Assembly: GCF_020873915.1 (NCBI RefSeq)
Contig: NZ_JAHWGP010000014.1
Coordinates: forward strand, 1-64,000
Length of the DNA stretch: 64,000 bases
From: Streptomyces sp. DH5
Lineage (GTDB): Bacteria > Actinomycetota > Actinomycetes > Streptomycetales > Streptomycetaceae
Direction of reading: 5' to 3'
Part shown: in pieces, positions 56,184-64,000 of the stretch
How the letters are laid out: every line of letters starts with the position of its first letter
Position numbering within the stretch: the first letter of the stretch is position 1
The notes under the pieces: model-generated
Seen by the model: only the letters and a program-made list of their open reading frames with translations
What the model was told of the DNA's origin: nothing
The model's database searches: none
Program-made: the position numbers and the translations under genes

Positions 56184-57125
56184 ATGACCGTCTGCCTGCT
56201 CCTGCTGAGCGTCGTCGCCGTGACGGCCGCCGTGCCCGTCCCCCGGGCGCTGACCCGGGCGAAGTGGCCGGAACGGGAGCCGGTGGTCGCCCTGTGGGTG
56301 TGGCAGTGCCTGGTCGCCACCGTCCTGCTGTGCTGTCTGACGGCGCTCGCGCTGGGTGCCGCGGCCGTCTTCGGCACCGTCCGCGCCCAGCTCTTCGCGC
56401 CGGCTCCGCCCGCGGTAACCGCGGCCTACGACCTGTCCGCCGCCTCGCCCTGGACCGTCGTCCTCACCGTGCTGCTGGCCTGCGGTGCGGCCTGGACGAC
56501 GGCGATGCTCGGACGTGAGCTGGTCGAGGCGCGCCGCCGCCGGGCCCAGGCCAGGGCGCACCTGCGCGAGCGCGCCCCCGACCTGCCCGCCGGTCTCCCC
56601 GCCGCCCGCGGTCCCCTGCTGGTGCTGGAGGACGAGTACCCGGACGCGTGGTGGATGCCCGGCAGCCCGCCCCAGCTGATCGTCACCACCGGTGCGCTGC
56701 GGCGCCTCACCGACCACCAGGTCGACGCCGTCCTCACCCACGAGCGCGGCCACGCCCGCGCCCGCCACGACTGGCTCCTGCACCTCTCCACGGCCCTGGC
56801 CACCGGCTTCCCCCGGATCCCGCTGTTCACCCACTTCTGCGACCAGACCCACCGCCTGGTGGAGCTGTCCGCCGACGACACGGCCTCCCGCCGCTGCGGC
56901 CACCTGACCACGGCCCTGGCGCTGATCGAGCTGAACCAGCACCGGGGCGTGCTCTCCTGCTCCTCCAGCCACCGTCTGCTCGGTGAGCGCGTCGACCGCC
57001 TGCTGGCGCCGCCGCCCCGCCTGGGCCGCCGTGACCGTGCCCTGACGACCGCCGCCGCGGCGCTGGTCCCGTTCGTCCCGCTGCTGATCACCTTCGCGCC
57101 GGGGCTGAACGCCCTGCCCCGGTGA
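56184..57125 (+). CDS. M56 family membrane metallopeptidase
   Basis: 313-aa BlaR1/MecR1-type integral-membrane zinc peptidase without a sensor penicillin-binding domain. Hydrophobic segments at residues 1-20, 40-65, 90-112 and at the C terminus; zinc motif HERGH in DAVLTHERGHARARHDW; third ligand region VELSADDTASRR. In BlaR1 systems the partner is a BlaI repressor that it cleaves, but none is adjacent here. ATG 56184 with GGAG 9 nt upstream. Convergent with recQ. Confidence 0.88.
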   Translation: MTVCLLLLSVVAVTAAVPVPRALTRAKWPEREPVVALWVWQCLVATVLLCCLTALALGAAAVFGTVRAQLFAPAPPAVTAAYDLSAASPWTVVLTVLLACGAAWTTAMLGRELVEARRRRAQARAHLRERAPDLPAGLPAARGPLLVLEDEYPDAWWMPGSPPQLIVTTGALRRLTDHQVDAVLTHERGHARARHDWLLHLSTALATGFPRIPLFTHFCDQTHRLVELSADDTASRRCGHLTTALALIELNQHRGVLSCSSSHRLLGERVDRLLAPPPRLGRRDRALTTAAAALVPFVPLLITFAPGLNALPR

Positions 57126-57131
57126 TCACCG

Positions 57132-57151
57132 GGCCGGGCTGCGGCCCGGCC
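57132..57151. terminator. hairpin between convergent M56 and recQ genes
   Basis: GGCCGGGC-TGCG-GCCCGGCC (57132-57139 with 57144-57151), in the 48-bp gap between the two stop codons. Confidence 0.65.
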
Positions 57152-57173
57152 TCCGCCCGACGCGCCCGCTCGG

Positions 57174-59180
<2,007 letters not shown>

Positions 59181-59251
59181 CGTCCCGTCCCCCGTACGTC
59201 GTCCCTCGACCACTGCGTCCACGATAGGCGCCCGCACCGACAGCTCCGGAG

Positions 59252-59260
59252 TTGTCCACA
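59252..59260. promoter_or_regulatory. DnaA-box sequence upstream of recQ
   Basis: TTGTCCACA, identical to the preferred Streptomyces DnaA box, in the recQ upstream region. Single copy; function inferred only from sequence identity. Confidence 0.4.
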
Positions 59261-59302
59261 GGCCGGTGGACGAGAGGCCTGCGGGCACGGCAGGTGGGCG
59301 AC

Positions 59303-59346
59303 GGAGGCGGCCCGGCACCCCGCGCACGGGATACCGGGCCGCCTCC
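59303..59346 (-). terminator. distal terminator of the nuo operon
   Basis: A 13-bp perfect stem GGAGGCGGCCCGG/CCGGGCCGCCTCC (59303-59315 with 59334-59346), about 55 bp after the nuoN stop. Confidence 0.75.
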
Positions 59347-59365
59347 GCTCTCTCGGGACCTCGGT

Positions 59366-59391
59366 GCCCCGGGGCCTCGACGCCCCGGGGC
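59366..59391 (-). terminator. proximal terminator of the nuo operon
   Basis: GCCCCGGGGC occurs twice (59366-59375 and 59382-59391), separated by CTCGAC; each copy is itself palindromic and the two pair as a 10-bp stem. It lies 8 bp after the nuoN stop, in tandem with the distal hairpin. Confidence 0.7.
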
Positions 59392-59398
59392 GCGACGG

Positions 59399-61057
59399 TC
59401 AGCGCACGAAGACTCCCGCGTCGCCCGCCAGCTCCAGGAAGTACTGCGGCGCCACACCGAGCACCACCGTGACCGCCACGCCGACCGCGATCGCCGTCAT
59501 CGTCAGCGGTGACGGCACCGCGACGGTCGGGCCCTCGGGACGCGGCTCGCTGAAGAACATCAGGACGATGACGCGGATGTAGAAGAACGCCGCGATGGCC
59601 GACGAGATCACGCCGATGACGACCAGCGGGGCCGCCCCGCCCTCCGCCGCCGCCTTGAACACCGCGAACTTCCCGGAGAAGCCGGAGGTCAGCGGGATGC
59701 CGGCGAAGGCCAGCAGGAACACCGCGAACACCGCCGCCACCAGCGGGGAGCGGCGGCCGAGCCCCGCCCACTTCGACAGGTGCGTCGCCTCGCCCCCGGC
59801 GTCCCGCACCAGCGTGACCACCGCGAACGCGCCGATCGTCACGAAGGAGTAGGCCGCCAGGTAGAACAGCACGGACGAGATGCCCGACGGCGTGGCCGCG
59901 ATGACACCCGCGAGGATGAAGCCCGCGTGCGCGATCGACGAGTACGCCAGCAGCCGCTTGATGTCGGTCTGGGTGATCGCGACGATCGCACCGGCCAGCA
60001 TGGTGACGATGGCGACGCCCCACATGACCGGCCGCCAGTCCCAGCGCAGGCCCGGCAGCACGACGTACAGGATGCGCAGCAGCGCGCCGAACGCCGCCAC
60101 CTTGGTCGCCGCCGCCATGAAGCCCGTCACCGGAGTCGGGGCACCCTGGTACACGTCGGGCGTCCACATGTGGAAGGGCACGGCGCCGACCTTGAACAGC
60201 AGGCCCATGACCACCAGCGCGGCGCCGGTCAGCAGCAGCGCGTCGTTGCCCGTGGTGGCGGCGAGCGCCGGGGTGATCTCGGGCGCGGTGCCCTCGACGA
60301 CCTGCGCGATCGTCGCGTACGACATCGAGCCCGCGTAGCCGTACAGCAGGGCGATGCCGAACAGCATGAACGCGGAGGCGAACGCGCCGAGCAGGAAGTA
60401 CTTGACCGCCGCCTCCTGCGACATCAGCCGCTTGCGGCGGGCCAGCGCGCACATCAGGTACAGCGGCAGCGAGAGGACCTCGAGCGCCACGAACAGCGTC
60501 AGCAGGTCGTTGGCGGCCGGGAAGACCAGCATGCCGGCGACCGCGAAGAGCAGCAGCGGGAACACCTCGGTGGTGGTGAACCCGGCCTTGACGGCCTTCT
60601 TCTCGCTGTCGCTGCCCGGTACGGCCGCGGCCTGCGCGGCGAAGGAGTCGACGCGGTTGCCGTGCACCTCCGGATCGAGCCGGCGCTCGGCGAAGGTGAA
60701 CAGGCCGACCAGGGCGGTCAGCAGGATGGTGCCCTGGAGGAACAGGGCCGGTCCGTCGACGGCGATGGCGCCCATCGCCGCGATGCCCGCCTTGGTCGTG
60801 GCGTAGCCGCCCGCGGCGAGCGCCACGACCGCGGCGAACGCGGCCGCGAGCGCCACCACGGATACGAACACTTGTACGTAATAGCGGGATCTCCTCGGCA
60901 CGAACGCCTCGACCGCGATCCCGACGATCGCCGCACCGACGACGATCAGCATGGGGGCGAGCTGCCCGTACTCGATCTTCGGCGCGTCGATCTTCGCAAT
61001 CGGGTCGGCCGCGGCCACCGTTGTCCACAGGCTGTGGACGGCTGTTGTCGCGCTCAC
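59399..61057 (-). CDS. nuoN: NADH-quinone oxidoreductase subunit N
   Basis: 552-aa antiporter-like subunit of the canonical complex [21 protein letters not shown] (TM5 Glu) and [20 protein letters not shown] (central Lys) are intact, as is [14 protein letters not shown]. Residues 130-155 form an extra hydrophilic loop ([14 protein letters not shown]) compared with nuoN2. GTG 61057 overlaps the nuoM stop (GTGA). Last gene of the operon, followed by two terminators. Confidence 0.95.
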   Translation of the reverse strand: MSATTAVHSLWTTVAAADPIAKIDAPKIEYGQLAPMLIVVGAAIVGIAVEAFVPRRSRYYVQVFVSVVALAAAFAAVVALAAGGYATTKAGIAAMGAIAVDGPALFLQGTILLTALVGLFTFAERRLDPEVHGNRVDSFAAQAAAVPGSDSEKKAVKAGFTTTEVFPLLLFAVAGMLVFPAANDLLTLFVALEVLSLPLYLMCALARRKRLMSQEAAVKYFLLGAFASAFMLFGIALLYGYAGSMSYATIAQVVEGTAPEITPALAATTGNDALLLTGAALVVMGLLFKVGAVPFHMWTPDVYQGAPTPVTGFMAAATKVAAFGALLRILYVVLPGLRWDWRPVMWGVAIVTMLAGAIVAITQTDIKRLLAYSSIAHAGFILAGVIAATPSGISSVLFYLAAYSFVTIGAFAVVTLVRDAGGEATHLSKWAGLGRRSPLVAAVFAVFLLAFAGIPLTSGFSGKFAVFKAAAEGGAAPLVVIGVISSAIAAFFYIRVIVLMFFSEPRPEGPTVAVPSPLTMTAIAVGVAVTVVLGVAPQYFLELAGDAGVFVR

Positions 61058-62625
61058 TTGGCCGCCTCCACCTCGGGCCGGGGGTCCTTCTTCTGTACGT
61101 CGGACATGGTGTGCTCCACCGCCGGGTTCACGACGTCCGTGAGGGGCTTGGGGTAGACGCCCAGGAGGACCAGCAGCACGACCAGCGGCGCCACCACGGC
61201 GATCTCCCGCACCCGCAGATCGGGCATGGCCGAGACCTCGGGCTTCACCGGGCCGGTCATCGTCCGCTGGTAGAGGACGAGGACGTACAGCGCGGCGAGG
61301 ACGATGCCGAAGGTGGCGACGATCCCGATCACCGGGTAGCGCGTGAACGTGCCGACCAGGACCAGGAACTCACTGACGAAGGGCGCGAGCCCCGGCAGCG
61401 AGAGGGTCGCCAGGCCGCCGATCAGGAACGTCCCGGCGAGCACCGGGGCGACCTTCTGCACCCCTCCGTAGTCGGCGATGAGCCGCGAACCGCGCCGCGA
61501 GATGAGGAAGCCGGCGATCAGCATCAGCACGGCCGTCGAGATGCCGTGGTTGACCATGTAGAGCGTCGCGCCGGACTGGCCCTGGCTGGTCATGGCGAAG
61601 ATGCCCATGACGATGAAGCCGAAGTGCGAGATCGACGCGTACGCGATCAGCCGCTTGATGTCGCGCTGGCCGACCGCGAGCAACGCCCCGTAGATGATGC
61701 TGACGACCGCCAGGACGAGCACGACCGGCGTCGCCCACTTGCTGGCCTCCGGGAACAGTCCGAGGCAGAAGCGGAGCATCGCGAAGGTGCCCACCTTGTC
61801 GACGACCGCCGTGATCAGCACGGCCACCGGCGCGGTGGACTCCTGCATGGCGTTGGGCAGCCAGGTGTGCAGCGGCCACAGCGGCGCCTTCACCGCGAAG
61901 GCGAAGAAGAAGCCGAGGAACAGCCAGCGTTCGGTGTTCGTCGACATCTCCAGCTCGCCACTGGCCCGCGCCGCGGCGATCTCCGGGAGCGAGAAGTTCC
62001 CGGCGGCCACGTACAGCCCGATCACCGCGGCCAGCATGATCAGACCGCCGGCCAGGTTGTAGAGGAGGAACTTCACCGCCGCGTACGACCGCTGGGTCGC
62101 CGCCTTCTCCTCGCCGTGCTCGTGGGCACGGTCCCCGAAGCCGCCGATGAGGAAGTACATCGGGATCAGCATGGCTTCGAAGAAGATGTAGAAGAGGAAG
62201 ACGTCGGTGGCCTCGAAGGAGAGGATCACCATCGCCTCGACGGCCAGGATCAGGGCGAAGAAGCCCTGCGTCGGCCGCCACCGCCTGCTCCCCGTCTCCA
62301 GGGGGTCGGCGTCGTGCCAGCCCGCCAGGACGATGAAGGGGATCAGCAGGGCGGTCAGCGCGATCAGCGCCACCGCGATGCCGTCCACACCCAGCTCGTA
62401 CCGGACGCCGAAGTCCGCGATCCAGGCGTGGGACTCGGTGAGCTGGTAGCGGTCGCCGCCCGGGTCGAACCGCACCAGGACGGTGATCGCCAGGGCGAGC
62501 GTGGCGAGCGAGAACAGCAGGGCCAGCCACTTGGCGGCCGTGCGCTTCGCGGCCGGTACGGCGGCCGTGGCGATCGCCCCGATGGCCGGGAGCGCCGCCG
62601 TCGCTGTCAGCAGAGGAAAGGACAT
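61054..62625 (-). CDS. nuoM: NADH-quinone oxidoreductase subunit M
   Basis: 523-aa antiporter-like subunit. [20 protein letters not shown] has the TM5 glutamate, [20 protein letters not shown] the central lysine, [15 protein letters not shown] the family signature. Clearly diverged from nuoM2, so the two loci are old paralogs, not a recent duplication. ATG 62625; 5-bp gap to nuoL. Confidence 0.96.
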   Translation of the reverse strand: MSFPLLTATAALPAIGAIATAAVPAAKRTAAKWLALLFSLATLALAITVLVRFDPGGDRYQLTESHAWIADFGVRYELGVDGIAVALIALTALLIPFIVLAGWHDADPLETGSRRWRPTQGFFALILAVEAMVILSFEATDVFLFYIFFEAMLIPMYFLIGGFGDRAHEHGEEKAATQRSYAAVKFLLYNLAGGLIMLAAVIGLYVAAGNFSLPEIAAARASGELEMSTNTERWLFLGFFFAFAVKAPLWPLHTWLPNAMQESTAPVAVLITAVVDKVGTFAMLRFCLGLFPEASKWATPVVLVLAVVSIIYGALLAVGQRDIKRLIAYASISHFGFIVMGIFAMTSQGQSGATLYMVNHGISTAVLMLIAGFLISRRGSRLIADYGGVQKVAPVLAGTFLIGGLATLSLPGLAPFVSEFLVLVGTFTRYPVIGIVATFGIVLAALYVLVLYQRTMTGPVKPEVSAMPDLRVREIAVVAPLVVLLVLLGVYPKPLTDVVNPAVEHTMSDVQKKDPRPEVEAAK

Positions 62626-62630
62626 CGGTA

Positions 62631-64000
62631 TCAGACCGCCCTCATCAGCAGGGTCGCGGCGACGAGGACCGCGGCGCCGCCGAACATCGAGACCGCGTAG
62701 GAGCGCGCGAAGCCGTTCTGCAGCCTGCGCATCCGCCCGGACAGGCCGCCCATGGAGGCCGCCGTGCCGTTGACGACCCCGTCGACCAGGGTGTGGTCCA
62801 CGTACACCAGCGAGCGGGTCAGGTGCTCACCGCCGCGGACCAGGACCACGTGGTTGAAGTCGTCCTGGAGCAGGTCCCGCCGGGCGGCCCGGGTGAGCAG
62901 CGACCCGCGCGGGGCGACGGCCGGCACCGGACGGCGCCCGTACTGGGCCCAGGCGACCGCCACGCCGATGACCATCACGGCGACCGTGGAGAGCGTCACC
63001 GTCAGGGCGCTGACCGGCGGGTGGCCGTGGGCGTACCCGGTGACGGGCTCCAGCCAGTGCGCGAAGCGGTCGCCGATGCTGAAGAAGGCACCACCCGCGA
63101 CCGATCCGACGGCCAGCACGATCATCGGGACCGTCATGGACCTCGGCGACTCGTGCGGGTGCGGCGGCTCGTACGTGCCGCGCGTCTCGGCGGCCGGCTC
63201 CACGCCGGGGGCGGCCGGGGACGGCGTCGGCGCGTTGCGCCAGCGCTCCTCGCCGAAGAACGTCATCAGCATCACGCGCGTCATGTAGTACGCGGTGACG
63301 GCCGCGCCCAGCAGGGCGCAGGCGCCGAGGATCCAGCCCTCGGTGCCGCCCTTGGCGAACGCCGCCTCGATGATCTTGTCCTTGGAGAAGAAGCCGGACA
63401 GCCCCGGGAAACCGATGATCGCGAGGTAGCCGAGGCCGAAGGTGACGAAGGTGACCGGCATGTACTTCCTGAGGCCGCCGTAGCGGCGCATGTCGACCTC
63501 GTCGTTCATGCCGTGCATCACCGAGCCGGCGCCGAGGAACAACCCGGCCTTGAAGAAGCCGTGCGTCACCAGGTGCATGATCGCGAAGACGTAACCGATG
63601 GGGCCGAGGCCCGCGGCCAGCACCATGTAGCCGATCTGCGACATGGTCGATCCGGCGAGCGCCTTCTTGATGTCGTCCTTCGCGCAACCGACGATCGCAC
63701 CGAACAGCAGCGTGACCGCGCCGACGATGGTGACCACCAGCTGCGCGTCCGGGGCGCCGTTGAAGACGGCCGCCGAGCGGACGATCAGGTACACGCCCGC
63801 CGTCACCATGGTGGCGGCGTGGATCAGTGCCGAGACCGGGGTCGGGCCCTCCATCGCGTCCCCGAGCCAGGACTGCAGCGGCACCTGGGCGGACTTGCCG
63901 CACGCGGCGAGCAGCAGCATCAGGGCGATGGCGGTGAGCTTGCCCTCGCCCGCCTCACCGGCGAGAGATGCCTCCCCGGCGCCGCCGAGCACCGGCCCGA
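62631..64000 (-). CDS. nuoL: NADH-quinone oxidoreductase subunit L (5' end beyond window)
   Basis: C-terminal 450-odd residues of NuoL; the start lies past the right edge. [21 protein letters not shown] contains the central lysine and the LxDAM motif (here WLGDAM instead of WLPDAM); [15 protein letters not shown] and [21 protein letters not shown] are typical; the C-terminal lateral helix and final membrane anchor are present. Belongs to the canonical 14-gene nuo operon. Confidence 0.95.
   Translation of the reverse strand, partial: GPVLGGAGEASLAGEAGEGKLTAIALMLLLAACGKSAQVPLQSWLGDAMEGPTPVSALIHAATMVTAGVYLIVRSAAVFNGAPDAQLVVTIVGAVTLLFGAIVGCAKDDIKKALAGSTMSQIGYMVLAAGLGPIGYVFAIMHLVTHGFFKAGLFLGAGSVMHGMNDEVDMRRYGGLRKYMPVTFVTFGLGYLAIIGFPGLSGFFSKDKIIEAAFAKGGTEGWILGACALLGAAVTAYYMTRVMLMTFFGEERWRNAPTPSPAAPGVEPAAETRGTYEPPHPHESPRSMTVPMIVLAVGSVAGGAFFSIGDRFAHWLEPVTGYAHGHPPVSALTVTLSTVAVMVIGVAVAWAQYGRRPVPAVAPRGSLLTRAARRDLLQDDFNHVVLVRGGEHLTRSLVYVDHTLVDGVVNGTAASMGGLSGRMRRLQNGFARSYAVSMFGGAAVLVAATLLMRAV

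Noticed and set aside
54353-56377. 674-aa minus-strand ORF opposite fahA
   Set aside because: Antisense shadow; fahA on plus has full family motifs.

Overview
This window is high-GC chromosomal DNA of a Streptomyces-type actinomycete. The evidence is the very strong third-position GC bias, frequent GTG starts, and a gene order (rpoB-rplL-rplJ-lipoprotein-rplA-rplK-nusG-secE-tRNA-Trp ... murB-MaoC pair-rpmG-tRNAs ... nuo2 ... korAB ... polyprenyl synthase ... nuo) that I recognise from Streptomyces core chromosomes. The species is not claimed. I see no insertion sequence, prophage, integrase, CRISPR array or plasmid functions; this is core chromosome with scattered lineage-specific genes.

Layout. 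(1) 1-9450: transcription/translation block on the minus strand: rpoB (rpoC lies off the left edge), rplL, rplJ with an attenuator leader, a lipoprotein, rplA, rplK, nusG, secE, tRNA-Trp. (2) 9733-15458: aspartate-type aminotransferase and adenosine deaminase on plus; an unknown protein, murB, two MaoC-fold dehydratases (hadB/hadA-like), rpmG and tRNA-Met/tRNA-Thr on minus. (3) 15622-22780: small metabolic and unknown genes (amidohydrolase, NAD(P)-binding protein, tRNA-Tyr, YajQ, GlsB-like membrane protein, APC permease, SMI1/KNR4 protein, YccF, HtpX). (4) 22988-33125: a translationally coupled minus-strand operon nuoA2-B2-C-like-H2-I2-J2-K2-L2-M2-N2, a second, incomplete complex I without nuoD, E, F or G, whose NuoC-like subunit carries a long repeat-bearing tail. 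(5) 33297-40272: two tandem paralogous histidine kinases, a 38-bp tandem repeat array grown from the 3' end of the second kinase gene, a LuxR-type response regulator, and korA-korB (2-oxoacid:ferredoxin oxidoreductase). (6) 40309-47158: HxlR regulator with divergent NmrA/QorB-type gene, RarD exporter, VOC protein, TPR protein divergent from a P-loop-like protein, amidase, flavodoxin-like reductase. (7) 47293-57125: ABC exporter with an extracytoplasmic LolA-like protein, polyprenyl diphosphate synthase, a c-di-AMP (ydaO) riboswitch controlling a secreted lysozyme-like transglycosylase, HAD phosphatase, a 1.15-kb stretch with no supported gene, fumarylacetoacetase, M56 peptidase. (8) 57174-64000: recQ and the end of the canonical nuo operon (nuoN, nuoM, and nuoL truncated by the right edge).

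How it fits together. The two nuo loci flank korAB and the polyprenyl diphosphate synthase, so reduced ferredoxin production, menaquinone side-chain synthesis and two forms of complex I lie within about 40 kb. The partial complex has an intact membrane arm, both NuoI [4Fe-4S] motifs and the NuoB N2 ligands, but no NADH-input module. A ferredoxin-fed or hybrid complex is a reasonable hypothesis (inference), and its quinone/first-proton-channel residues in NuoA2 and NuoH2 deviate from the canonical pattern.

The most unusual sequence-level observations are: the 38-bp x 7 array descended from a kinase gene terminus; the five-fold RRxRSA(S/A)(E/Q)GS(A/V)SQ repeat in the NuoC-like tail; an 18-bp tandem repeat carrying perfect DnaA boxes upstream of the SMI1 gene; three direct repeats in the HxlR/QorB intergenic region; and an 18-bp minisatellite in nusG.
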